Shown: piece by piece, positions 8,401-14,945 of the stretch | How positions within the stretch are numbered: position 1 is the stretch's first letter | Layout of the letters: every line of letters starts with the position of its first letter | NCBI GenBank assembly: GCA_003118195.1 | Contig: BEXV01000299.1 | Location: 118,020-134,731 of the forward strand | Origin: Hemicentrotus pulcherrimus | Taxonomy: Eukaryota; Echinodermata; Echinoidea; Camarodonta; Strongylocentrotidae | Reading direction: 5' to 3' | DNA: 16,712 bases | Translations under genes and position numbers: made by a program | Notes under the pieces: generated by a model | What the model was told of the DNA's origin: nothing | What the model saw: the letters and a program-made list of their open reading frames with translations, nothing else | The model's database searches: none

Positions 8401-10265
8401 TTATTGTTGCATCCTAAAAGCACTCCCAAACATATGATAAGATTCATCATAAAATATCTAAATTGTTTTGGTTTAGGACACTAGGTCTTTTCAAAAAGCA
8501 TATAATCTATCCAATGCACATCCAGTCATATATTTTTTACTTGGTAACCGTTATGAAAACTTTGTTGCTTACAACCATACAATATTAGAGTAGGTTATTG
8601 TAGATACTTAATATTCTCTAAATTTCTTTTTAGATGGATAATAACTTTAACAAATTGAATGAATGGCATAAAACTAAAGCAACAATCTTTGCATTGTTCC
8701 CTTTCACAGTTCCTTGCCAACCAGGTACCTATTATGATGAGCTGAACAACATCTGCGCCTTTTGTTCCAGTGGAACCTACCAAGATCAAACTAGACAGAC
8801 CTCCTGTCAGCCATGCCCCGGTGACTCTTTCACTGATGCTACTGGATCTGTCCTAGCTGACTGTAAGTATTCCATTATTCTGCTAACAAACTTAACTGTT
8901 CTTTTAAAGTGAAGGGGAAAACAAATTGTGATAATTGTTATTGACTATGAATAAGGGATATACATTAAAAACTATGGGTTTATAATCTATAATAAATAAG
9001 TACAAGCAAAACATCCTTTGTGGAAAAAGAAAAAGAAATTATATTGGAAACTTTACATATGTAGACCGAAGCATGCTATACAAGGACATTTGTGAATAGA
9101 TGTATACAGAATCCCGTAAATACAGCTCTTTGTCTTTTATAAATTTTCCTAAAGTGATGTCTATACAGACTAGTTGGTTTAACTAGTACAAGTCTATTTT
9201 AGTTACAAAATTATTAATCAGTTCAAGGCTCATTTTCTATTGGAAAACAATTCTTCTTTTTTTTACTGCAATATAGTAGACACTCTCTGTAGGACACCTT
9301 TATAATATAACTGTGTAAAGGAACAATCTCCTTCGAGGTGAATCACTCAACCAAAAGCTTACACCCATTCTTTCTTTGACTTTCTAGGTTTTGATCCATC
9401 AGCTTTTCAACTGACACAAACACAGTGGATCCTGGTGTACATCGGATGCGGTCTTGCTGGAGCTTTCATCCTCCTCCTCCTCGTCACATTCATCTTCTGC
9501 TGTTGCCGTAGCAAGGAGGAGACACCAAGGAAGGGCAAGGATGCCACCGATCATCTCACCTACCTCAACAGCGCGTTTGAAGACGACGCTATAAACGCTG
9601 ATATGCATTACACTAATACATTAACGAGGAATGGGTCAACACTTCTGATGAATGGGCACAGGAATAATGGTAATGTTTCAAGAGGGGATAACAGATTGAT
9701 TGAGATTCCGAGCGATCCTGAAGTCCTCTATGCGGAAGTTCCTGTGACATCTTTCAATGCTAAGGGATACAATGACTTTGACAGTGGGTTGTCAATGAAT
9801 GGACGTGCAAATGGACATGTTAAGAGTGTGTCGGCGACAATTGATATGGATACCATTCCCCGCCCTCCAACACTAGGTGCCCCTCCTCCACCTCCTCCGC
9901 CACCTCCAGCAGAAGATAAACCCAAGCGTATCCCGACAGATGATGAACTCCTACCCCCTCCACCAAACAACCATCATTTCAACAGTATGCCAGGGGATTC
10001 AGCTCCCTCAGGATCCCCTCCTCCACCCCCAAAGGTTCCTGGTGGCCCAACTCATTCACCACAACTTCGCGGAGGCCCCCCTCCACCACCACCAAAACTT
10101 CCTGGTGGTCCTCCTCCCCCACCCATGGTTCCTGGAGGAGTCCCTCCCCCTCCACCCCCACCCCCTCTCCCTCCAATGAATAGCAACAACAACTCTTACA
10201 CCAGCTCCCCATCCGGAAGTACAACAAGTGGAAGAAGCGATAGGAGGGCCAGGTATTTGCTGTGA
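308..10265 (+). CDS. Gene 1: EGF-HYR-sushi-ephrin-receptor-like single-pass receptor (12 exons, 5' partial)
   Basis: Twelve exons (308-490, 1665-1784, 2431-2544, 2874-2990, 3499-3732, 4334-4432, 5025-5297, 5823-6071, 6809-7000, 7666-8166, 8710-8862, 9388-10265) join with every junction in phase 1 and total 1037 residues plus stop. Residues used below count from the codon split across the first acceptor. Order: EGFs 1-289, HYR 290-463, sushi 464-527, linker domain with furin-type sites 528-694, ephrin-receptor-like module 695-746, transmembrane helix 759-782, cytoplasmic tail to 1037. No signal peptide or start codon is present, so the N-terminus lies upstream. The architecture implies a cell-surface adhesion or signalling receptor; ligand unknown. 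The HYR-HYR-sushi-ephrin-receptor-like order is known from SVEP1, but SVEP1 is secreted and lacks this tail. Residue 216 is an in-frame TGA, so the gene may be a null allele, contain an error, or be recoded. Exon borders are inferred from splice consensus and phase, with no transcript evidence. Confidence 0.85.
635..879. repeat. Outer foldback element with AGTCACACC ends
   Basis: AGTCACACC at 639-647 is answered by its exact reverse complement GGTGTGACT at 867-875. The flanking bases extend the pairing loosely (CCCAG.. and ..ACTTGG). Between them lie GACC/CGACC-rich bases and an inserted smaller foldback (652-772). A related sequence at about 4476-4608 starts CCCAGTCACACTTCC, has TTGACTCCAAA, and ends CCTTGGTGTAA, so this looks like a dispersed family. 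Confidence 0.6.
652..772. repeat. 121-bp foldback with perfect 23-bp terminal inverted repeats
   Basis: Bases 652-674 (CAATAGGGACTTTTAGATTT.., 23 bases) are the exact reverse complement of 750-772 (..TAAAAGTCCCTATTG). Inside, GACGTCC and GGACGTC form a second short inverted pair. There is no coding capacity, so it is a non-autonomous MITE-like element or foldback. No convincing target-site duplication was seen. Confidence 0.8.
1665..1784 (+). CDS. Gene 1 exon b: EGF-like domain
   Basis: The 120-bp exon is phase 1 to 1, with donor CCAG|gtaaat. It encodes a complete EGF (residues 62-101) beginning HPCTSSPCQNGGLC and ending CFCSAGYTGTRCE, with all six cysteines. CTSSPC fits the C1-x-S-x-P-C2 consensus for POGLUT1 O-glucosylation known from Notch. 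An alternative acceptor at 1682-1683 is in the wrong phase and would remove the first cysteine, so the acceptor at 1663-1664 was chosen. Confidence 0.88.
1785..2430 (+). other. Gene 1 intron after exon b
   Basis: 646 bp, AT-rich, no coding signal. It ends in a TC microsatellite that forms the whole polypyrimidine tract of the next acceptor. Confidence 0.75.
2393..2428 (+). repeat. (TC)18 microsatellite at the exon c acceptor
   Basis: Thirty-six bases of uninterrupted TC lie immediately before the acceptor AG (2429-2430). The tract is both a mutable microsatellite and the splice-site pyrimidine tract. Confidence 0.95.
2431..2544 (+). CDS. Gene 1 exon c: EGF-like domain
   Basis: The 114-bp exon directly follows a long TC microsatellite ending in the acceptor AG, and ends at ACAG|gtaaga, phase 1 to 1. 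It encodes DPCRTGPCQNGGVC..YQCECRTIYTGPQC (residues 102-139), a complete six-cysteine EGF. Thr replaces Ser at the O-glucose position (CRTGPC), so this repeat lacks the strict POGLUT1 site. Confidence 0.88.
2545..2873 (+). other. Gene 1 intron after exon c
   Basis: 329 bp, the shortest intron, AT-rich, with nothing else recognised. Confidence 0.75.
2874..2990 (+). CDS. Gene 1 exon d: EGF-like domain
   Basis: The 117-bp exon is phase 1 to 1, with acceptor cttatctag and donor ATAG|gtaagc. It encodes GCASIPCQNNGVC..YACDCSTMYSGTDCE (residues 140-178), a six-cysteine EGF. CASIPC fits the C1-x-S-x-P-C2 O-glucose consensus. Confidence 0.88.
   Translation, partial: SVVPQFHVKTTEYVPVQGSMDRNTHAIVLPCILVPIVK
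2991..3498 (+). other. Gene 1 intron after exon d
   Basis: 508 bp. The first 140 bases carry G/C-rich and C/T homopolymer-like runs (CCAGGGGGTCGCGGGC, CCACCTCCCCCC), probably a degenerate repeat fragment. The rest is AT-rich with no coding signal. Confidence 0.65.
3499..3732 (+). CDS. Gene 1 exon e: EGF-like domain with in-frame TGA at its sixth cysteine, then Pro/Thr repeat
   Basis: Acceptor ttttacag; phase 1 start; donor CTAG|gtgaga at 3733, also phase 1. The exon encodes EVDPCLSQPCINGGFC..YVCTCYDGYTGNR, then TGA (3609-3611, residue 216) exactly where the last EGF cysteine belongs. The frame then stays open for another 40 codons as a mucin-like linker (ETPPPPTTVPPPTTMPPPTT..) up to the correct-phase donor. 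One base (TGT to TGA) explains the difference. The same change completes a donor-like CAG|GTGAGA at 3605-3613, but splicing there is phase 2 and meets a stop in the next exon. CLSQPC fits the O-glucose consensus. Possible explanations are sequencing error, a null allele, selenocysteine or readthrough. The sequence cannot separate them. Confidence 0.8.
3609..3611 (+). other. In-frame TGA replacing conserved EGF cysteine 6 (residue 216)
   Basis: The codon lies between GYTGNR and ETPPPP in the same frame on both sides. Every other EGF repeat here has TGT or TGC at this place. The base after the TGA is G, which is not the strong readthrough context TGA-C. All downstream exons retain frame and domain cysteines, which argues against an old pseudogene. 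Confidence 0.9.
3621..3674 (+). repeat. Three in-frame 18-bp coding repeats (PPPTTV/PPPTTM/PPPTTP)
   Basis: Units 3621-3638, 3639-3656 and 3657-3674 share the first 15 bases (CCACCACCTACAACA) and differ only in the last codon (GTG, ATG, CCA). The encoded Pro/Thr repeat is a likely O-glycosylated stalk between EGF domains. Its length may vary between alleles because it is a perfect minisatellite. Confidence 0.85.
3733..4333 (+). other. Gene 1 intron after exon e, with simple repeats and a small hairpin
   Basis: 601 bp. It holds CT-rich runs (about 3750-3780 and 3880-3930), a 9-bp inverted pair GATCAAGAT (4157-4165) / ATCTTGATC (4172-4180) with a 6-base loop, and (CGAA)5 at 4191-4210. No coding signal. 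Confidence 0.7.
4334..4432 (+). CDS. Gene 1 exon f: compact EGF-like domain
   Basis: The 99-bp exon is phase 1 to 1, with acceptor tccctgtag and donor CAAG|gtatgg. It encodes GECSQSCLNGGSCVDGSCECTTGFSGPRCE (residues 257-289), a short tenascin/Delta-type EGF. CLNGGSC fits C2-x4-S-C3, the POFUT1 O-fucose consensus, the only such match among the repeats seen here. Confidence 0.88.
4433..5024 (+). other. Gene 1 intron after exon f, with two repeat remnants
   Basis: 592 bp. It holds a remnant related to the 635-879 family (about 4476-4608) and directly after it a foldback (4617-4762). The remaining sequence is AT-rich without a coding signal. Confidence 0.7.
4617..4762. repeat. 146-bp foldback with perfect 14-bp ends and inner poly-G/poly-C arms
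   Basis: CAGGCACGTAGCCA (4617-4630) is exactly complemented by TGGCTACGTGCCTG (4749-4762). A G homopolymer (4633-4644) near the left arm can pair with a C homopolymer (about 4725-4735) near the right arm. Flanks ATGCAGGG (4609-4616) and TTGCGGGG (4763-4770) agree at six of eight bases, possibly an old 8-bp target-site duplication as made by hAT elements; that point is weak. Confidence 0.75.
5025..5297 (+). CDS. Gene 1 exon g: HYR (hyalin repeat) domain 1
   Basis: The 273-bp exon is phase 1 to 1, with acceptor ttccattag and donor CAGG|gtgaga. It encodes about 91 residues (290-380) starting FFTNCPEDETL and ending QNGKRNCSFVIRLQG. The paired cysteines, the NCPED start and the NCSF.I end are typical of HYR domains, an immunoglobulin-like beta fold used in extracellular adhesion. 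The central part is more divergent than HYR 2 (no clear W-x-x-P core), so this copy is less certain than the next. Confidence 0.8.
5298..5822 (+). other. Gene 1 intron after exon g
   Basis: 525 bp, AT-rich. No repeat or coding signal was recognised. Confidence 0.7.
5823..6071 (+). CDS. Gene 1 exon h: HYR domain 2
   Basis: The 249-bp exon is phase 1 to 1, with acceptor gatcaccag and donor AGAG|gtaaga. It encodes residues 381-463 with the standard HYR signature: PEITCPEDI, ITWPDAEVEDNAD, then V.Y.P..G..F.A.G and YKECIFRVTV. A CCTA triplet run (about 5948-5959) inside the exon encodes TYLPT. Confidence 0.92.
6072..6808 (+). other. Gene 1 intron after exon h
   Basis: 737 bp, AT-rich. No repeat or coding signal was recognised. 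Confidence 0.7.
6809..7000 (+). CDS. Gene 1 exon i: sushi/CCP domain with six cysteines
   Basis: The 192-bp exon is phase 1 to 1, with acceptor aaatctag and donor GCAA|gtaagt. It encodes residues 464-527: DCGPFPTVENAEVSC, then REC, VLCNTGF, YNC, W and SSICA. A sushi domain normally has four cysteines. The extra pair (residues 480 and 489) is a pattern I associate with sushi domains next to HYR in SVEP1/SRPX-type proteins (from memory, not checked). The conserved Trp before the last cysteine is present. Confidence 0.9.
7001..7665 (+). other. Gene 1 intron after exon i, with a long C/T-rich tract
   Basis: 665 bp. About 7065-7262 is strongly pyrimidine-biased (CTCTTT-type runs), although it lies far from the 3' acceptor. 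The rest is AT-rich. Confidence 0.7.
7666..8166 (+). CDS. Gene 1 exon j: unrecognised extracellular domain with two polybasic furin-type sites
   Basis: The 501-bp exon is phase 1 to 1, with acceptor atcaccag and donor TGTG|gtgagt. It encodes residues 528-694. The first part has five cysteines and N-glycosylation sequons at N556 (NFT) and N564 (NIT). Then come five arginines (598-602, bases 7875-7889) and four arginines (610-613, bases 7911-7922), eight residues apart and each fitting furin R-x-[KR]-R. The second part alternates beta-like segments (VLLVDISVY, FELTVNGDVV) with an acidic helix-like stretch, ending WSCDSGMVSSSSGCG. I cannot assign a family; a SEA-like alpha/beta fold is one guess. 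Cleavage would separate the EGF-HYR-sushi part from the membrane stub unless cysteine bridges hold them. Confidence 0.88.
7875..7922 (+). other. Paired furin-type cleavage motifs (RRRRR and RRRR)
   Basis: Codons CGA CGC CGC AGG AGA, then 21 bases later CGA AGG AGA AGA, encode two arginine runs, followed by SS and DN respectively. Both fit the proprotein-convertase consensus R-x-[KR]-R and lie in the extracellular part. Cleavage itself is inferred. Confidence 0.8.
8167..8709 (+). other. Gene 1 intron after exon j
   Basis: 543 bp, AT-rich. Nothing else was recognised. Confidence 0.7.
8710..8862 (+). CDS. Gene 1 exon k: ephrin-receptor-like (GCC2/GCC3-type) cysteine module
   Basis: The 153-bp exon is phase 1 to 1, with acceptor cctttcacag and donor GACT|gtaagt. 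It encodes PCQPGTYYDE, ICAFCSSGTYQDQ, TSCQPCPGDSF and TDATGS, residues 695-745. The final cysteine is split with the next exon (T|GT). Repeated C-x2-C-P/S-x-G-T-Y and C-x2-C-P-G are the signature of the ephrin-receptor-like cysteine repeat seen in SVEP1, SCUBE and related proteins. It sits just outside the membrane as a rigid spacer. Confidence 0.9.
8863..9387 (+). other. Gene 1 intron after exon k
   Basis: 525 bp, AT-rich. It interrupts the cysteine codon T|GT shared by exons k and l. Nothing else was recognised. Confidence 0.7.
9388..10265 (+). CDS. Gene 1 exon l: transmembrane helix and proline-rich cytoplasmic tail
   Basis: This is the terminal coding exon; acceptor ctttctag, stop TGA at 10263-10265. 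It completes the last ectodomain cysteine (746), then encodes a hydrophobic helix (759-782, WILVYIGCGLAGAFILLLLV..), a probably palmitoylated CCC and a basic stop-transfer RSK. The tail holds Y804 (YLN) and Y820 (YTN), both fitting Grb2 SH2 Y-x-N, and VLYAEV at Y860, which fits an ITIM. From about residue 903 it becomes an FH1-like proline-rich region with runs of 4-9 prolines, GGPPPPP blocks and DELLPPPP (934-938), an Ena/VASP EVH1-type ligand. Such tails bind profilin, SH3 and EVH1 domains. The last residues YLL could be a weak class II PDZ ligand. A CAG|GTATTT near 10250 could be an alternative donor, so a further exon is not excluded. Confidence 0.92.
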
Positions 10266-12980
10266 GCAAGTACGGCAGGACAAAGCTAATTAATGCGAAG
10301 AGATAACTTTTTAAAACAAAGCTTGATGTACATTACAAGTAGCACAGCCTTGCATCTATAATACAAGACTCATCTTGCTACAAAGAAACCTGAACTTGCT
10401 AAATTCAAATACACGGTATGCTACCGCAATTAGTTGTTTGAACACGTTAACCCATTCCTGTTGTACTGTCAGAAAATTACGATAAAAGTTTAACTTTGTC
10501 AATTTACTGAAAAGGCTTTCAGCAGAACCCCTATTTTCATTGTCAAAATGAAAATACTGAATTTCAGTGTTTTCTTCTTATGATTATATCCTCCAGAATG
10601 CACCATATACTTCCACTTCCTATATATCTTTCTATGTTTATTTTATATTCCTACAGAATCAATGGGCTTTCATTAAAAGGCAATTACAAGCAATGTTAAT
10701 ACACATACAGCTTAAAATGTATACTTTTTTTGCAGGTGCTAAAATGAGTTATGAACATATGGACATATTTTATGTTTTTTCTTTACAATGTTGTATTAGG
10801 TGATGGGCTTCATGGACATGCTTATCTTACATAAATATTGTTTTCCCTAATATATAACCCGGTGAATCAGAAATTCCATTAAGCTACTTCGGAGTTGGCA
10901 CATGTGCTAATCACCCCAAATGTCAACAGGTCTTATACAGATCTTATGGTCATGGAGACATCAAACTCTATGCATTTAAGAAAAGTCACACACAAAAGTG
11001 ATTGGTGTGCTTCATGAATGCCTTTGTGTGCCCTCTTCAAAAGAATACTTCCACTCATGTATCAGACAAAATACTGCTGGTGCATAAATGAATAATTACA
11101 TAACTTTCATGAGCATGTATCCAGCAGTGAACTCGGTGGGTTTGACAGTTTTGTACAAATGACCTTTATCTGCCCATGCACAGATACTACCTCCAGGTGA
11201 CGTATTGATCATGTATAAGGGATTAATGCAAATTGTTTGATATAATCAAACAGTAACAATGAATTTACTATATGATTTTAATTCCTTTTAGAAAAAAAAA
11301 ACGCTTTTATGCTTTTGTTAAGTATTATAGCAGAACATATCTTGATTTGATTTGATTTTTATACTTTGCAAAAGAATTAATTTAGAAACCAAGACTCGCT
11401 AATGATTGTCGCAATGGACTGCTGGATATAGATTTGTCCTCCATTTTGATATTATTGGATAAGAAGTCTTGGGTGTCATATATATGTAAATGTCATATAA
11501 ATTTATTAAATGTATTCAAAATTATTTTCTATAAAACTAGGGGTCATCAACCAAACTTAGAAACTAAATAGAGTTTTAGTCTGCCTATTTTGTAGGTTTC
11601 ATGTTTATCTATTAATATGTTTAAATTTTCACCAAAACCAAGAATATATTAAAATTTTTGTTTTTAATTATTTTTGCTGAAAAAAAGACTAATATTCAAT
11701 TTAATTTGATTCCTTTTCTAAATATGAAGAGTAAGTCTTGTTTTCAGATTAAAATGCACTTAAATTATGAGCTGGTCTCAGAAATTAAGATATACTTGAT
11801 CAATGTATTAGGAAATGTGAAAGTAAATAACCTGTACTATAATGATACCAAAATTCATATAATTAATTATTTAAATCTATGAATAAACTGTCAATTTGCA
11901 AAGATATGCCAAAGTACTCTTTTCCCAACTTTTGTATGATCTTGATTTGGTTATGAACAATGACATGTTCTTTTCATTTGTATGAAATCTGCACATTAGC
12001 CATGTACATATATAGATTATATATCATGGTGCAAATATTCTTTTTCCTACAATTGTACAATGTTTCGCTTTATAGCTGGAGTATTGGTGAATGAGAAAAT
12101 GTAAATAGCTTTTTGATAATTTTGTCTCAAGTTTGTATATTTTGAAACATGTATTCCTTTATTGTATCACTTCTGTTACACGTCTTTCAGGACCTATGTC
12201 GCCTCACTGCTTTGTAAATGCTTTACAATAGTACTTGTATTTGGCCAGTACTAACTGGGAGATACTAAAAAGGCAAGTCATATAAGAAGAGTATTTGGGG
12301 AGAATCGATAGTGAAAATAAATTAGTAATTGATGATGAATACATTTCTTGTGTATGTGTTTACAAAATGATCGTACACAAATTGTTGCCTTTTAAATGAG
12401 AAAAAAATGTAATGTTTAATTGTCAAAAGTAAATTATGTGTCAATGTCACTTTGCCTACTTTGATTGATTTAAAGAATTGGTGACTAATTATGGAAAAGA
12501 TAATTTTTTGAAACATTGATTTGCAACAAGAGTAGAGTGGGCTGTGGATTTTCCTTTACCTTACAAGTTATTTCTTACTAAAGATATGCATTTTATAAAT
12601 TGTATTTCAAGACATAGCAAACTGACAAAAATGATATTGCTATTTTTCACATCACTATAAATGTATCATTATGTATTTACAAAGAAGGCATTATGTGTTT
12701 CATATAGTTGCTATACATGTTTTTTTTCTTCATATTTAATGTATTCATTTTTACTTTCGGTATTCAGTCATTTTTTGTTGCACTTGTATACTTTTGTAGT
12801 ATTTTTGTACAAATTGTCTGCTAGTAATGTATGACAAAAATATACAGAACGAATGAATGAATGACAAGTCTCTATAGGCAGCAGAAAACTTTTTAGACAT
12901 CTCTTGAGTAAATAATGTCAAAACAAAGGATTGTTTATATTGATGTTTATTAATAAAAGGTAGACACCAAAGTAAAATAA
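10266..12980 (+). other. Probable long 3' untranslated region of gene 1
   Basis: About 2.7 kb without coding signal, very AT-rich, directly after the stop codon. AATAAA hexamers occur at 11882-11887, 12316-12321 and 12952-12957, so several 3' ends are possible. Two Pumilio-type UGUANAUA octamers (12003-12010 TGTACATA; 12100-12107 TGTAAATA) lie within it. Transcription to the last hexamer is assumed, not shown. Confidence 0.5.
12946..12957. terminator. Palindromic bidirectional polyadenylation hexamer
   Basis: TTTATTAATAAA is its own reverse complement and so presents AATAAA to transcripts from both directions. It lies between convergent gene 1 (stop at 10265) and gene 2 (stop at 13639). Use by either gene is inferred. 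Confidence 0.45.
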
Positions 12981-13638
12981 TGTTTTGAAGTCTGCTTTAT
13001 TTTGATTTTATTCTTACCCCATATCCAATATGAACTATCCAGCCAGAGTACCGTATTCCATTTTGATACTCTATCAGTTCAAGGTACAGTTCAAGTTCTT
13101 CAAATAAAATAGATTAATTTTACACCGGAAACAGTTAAATAATATAGTATCACTGCGAGACAAACGAATATCACTAGCGATATTATTTTTGATAATATAG
13201 TATCAGTTGGTAAATTTATCCTATGATAAATATTTTTAATTACAATGTGGCACAGGAATATTTTTGTGTGGCATATAAAGAACTAACTCAAACAGCATCA
13301 ATATATCTTCAGAATCGTATTAGGATATCTTGATTAGAATTAAAGCCCCACAGCACTACTTATAGCAACTTGTGCCTTCTATATAGCAAACAATGCCTAA
13401 TCATGCCTAATGGTCCCTTTTTCTTATGTTAATTGAGAGCTGATATGATGAGACAACCACCTGTCACGCTCAATATCATATACACTTATTAATTCTAAAA
13501 TCTATTGGGAAGCCAAGCAAGAACTGCCTCCCCCCCCAAAAAAAAAAATGTATACAAAATAAATATATAATCAATTTACTCCTTGACAGATTGATGGCTT
13601 CCATTGTTGTCCCCAGTCTCCGCCCCCTTCCCCCCTTC
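12981..13638. other. Intergenic sequence or gene 2 3' UTR
   Basis: No coding signal. It contains a direct repeat of AATATAGTATCA near 13141 and 13194, and a C/A homopolymer pair (CCCCCCCC then AAAAAAAAAAA) at about 13530-13549. If gene 2 uses the palindromic hexamer, this is its 3' UTR. Confidence 0.5.
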
Positions 13639-13788
13639 TTAATCCTCCTGTGGCATTGTAGTGTCCGTCTCTTTAAGGAGTTCAAGCTGAGCATCCAACT
13701 GCTCTGCTTCTTGACTCCACTGCCAGTTTCTAAGCTGAGCTTCTTTAAGTTGACATTTAAGACGTGTCAACTGGGCCTTGTTGCGCTT
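13639..13788 (-). CDS. Gene 2 last coding exon
   Basis: Acceptor ttgttttccag, phase 0 start, TAA stop at 13641-13639. It encodes 49 residues: KRNKAQLTRLKCQLKEAQLR, NWQWSQEAEQLDAQLELLKE, TDTTMPQED. The leucine spacing continues the coiled coil almost to the C-terminus. Confidence 0.82.
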   Translation of the reverse strand, partial: KRNKAQLTRLKCQLKEAQLRNWQWSQEAEQLDAQLELLKETDTTMPQED

Positions 13789-14945
13789 CTGGAAAACAAA
13801 AATCGGATCAAACAAATATATGAACATCAATATCACAATCTGCATAAATTTACATTTTCATGGTTTTTGTGATTTCCTAAAAAAGCTCTGATTTTATGTC
13901 TTTACAGCATCGATGTTAATATGTATCTATGCTGGGTATACATAAAACTTGGATCAATCTAACTGGAATATAATGTTGTTGAACTTGTCAGGATCCACTA
14001 ATGTCCCTCAGCTTGTAAGTTCTGATTGCTTTTTACTTTAAACTACATCAAAAGAGATAAACAAATAAATCATGGCCATCCAGCTTCACACAGTATATTG
14101 GATTTAAAAAAACAGAAAATGAAAAAAAAATATTTGAAGATGATCACCTGCATTACGTCAATGTCTTGTTGGATTCCAGCTTGCTTGGAGGTTTCTTTTG
14201 ATACCTATAAATGATAAAACAAATATTTAATCAGGAAAAATAATTGTCTTATCCTGACCATGGACAAAGATTACCCCTACTCCCTTCCTACAAGAATTGA
14301 AGTTAATGACATTTGAATTAATCTCAAAACATGCATTTGATCTATTATAAGAACAGTTTACAACTTTCAAGTCATTTGCAGTCATGACTTAACTATTAAT
14401 AGTACATGCTAATAATACTCAGTCCAATTTTTTCAACAACATCCATGGTACATTTTTCCTAACAGTCAACATTATAAACTCTTAAATAACAGGCTTGAGC
14501 ATGTGACCTTTCCTTACCAGGTGCAAGCTGAAATTAAACAAAAACTCTTAAATAACAGGCTTGAGCATGTGACCTTTACTTACTGGGTGCAAGCTGAAAT
14601 TAAACAAAATTCATAAACTTTTTATTCCGTTTGTATGTACCGGTAACCAAACAAATTGATTCAAATTCAGATGATTCAAATTATTATGCATACACAATTG
14701 CAATTAATTCTAAAACTGCATGTTCAAGCATGGCTCTCTTTCTTTTCACTTTATCTTACAGTTTCTTATGATTCTTATGTCCATTATAAATGACTGCTAA
14801 ATCACCTCCTGTTGCAGCTTATTTAGCTTCTGTTGCAGCTCAGCTTTGATGATCTGCTGTTGATGTAGTTCTCCCTCCAGTCTACGTTTGGCCAAAAGCT
14901 CTCCACTTTCTTGATCCATTTCAACCTCTGCTTTCAACTCAGCTC
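13639..14945 (-). CDS. Gene 2: C-terminus of an unrecognised coiled-coil protein (three exons, 5' partial)
   Basis: Reading leftwards, exons 14945-14806, 14204-14148 and 13788-13639 join to 115 complete codons plus the stop, with a split first codon (xGA). The first junction into the window is phase 1; the two later ones are phase 0. The product is rich in Glu, Gln, Lys and Leu with heptad-like leucines (LLAKRRLEGEL, LQQKLNKLQQE, LTRLKCQLKEAQL, LDAQLELLK), so a coiled coil is expected over most of the length. It ends ETDTTMPQED. No catalytic or named domain is visible and I do not recognise the family. It is tail-to-tail with gene 1. Splice sites and frame agree across three separate exons, which makes it a real gene rather than chance. 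Confidence 0.8.
13789..14147 (-). other. Gene 2 last intron
   Basis: 359 bp, AT-rich, GT..AG on the minus strand, with nothing else recognised. Confidence 0.7.
14148..14204 (-). CDS. Gene 2 exon (second from last, 57 bp)
   Basis: Acceptor atcatttatag, 19 whole codons, donor CAG|gtgatc. It encodes VSKETSKQAGIQQDIDVMQ. Phase 0 on both sides, so skipping would keep the frame. Confidence 0.75.
14205..14805 (-). other. Gene 2 intron holding a 66-bp tandem duplication
   Basis: 601 bp, AT-rich, phase 0. The duplication at 14476-14607 is its only recognised structure. Confidence 0.7.
14476..14607. repeat. Tandem duplication of a 66-bp unit
   Basis: 14476-14541 and 14542-14607 match at 63 of 66 bases. 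The three differences cluster around 14512-14519. On the minus strand each unit has an acceptor-like tract, ten bases, then a donor-like GTAAGG or GTAAGT. Confidence 0.92.
14806..14945 (-). CDS. Gene 2 exon (third from last)
   Basis: Acceptor aaatttgacag, 140 bases, donor GAG|gtgatt. It encodes AELKAEVEMDQESGELLAKR then RLEGELHQQQIIKAELQQKL and NKLQQE, a clear coiled coil. Start phase 1, end phase 0. Only this frame avoids stops. Confidence 0.82.

Noticed and set aside
9728..10283. Gly- or Trp-rich minus-strand frames over exon l
   Set aside because: They are shadows of the CCN/CCT polyproline coding repeats.
11658..11882. 74-residue open frame in the 3' UTR region
   Set aside because: AT-rich Ile/Asn/Lys/Tyr composition expected by chance, with no domain or splice support.
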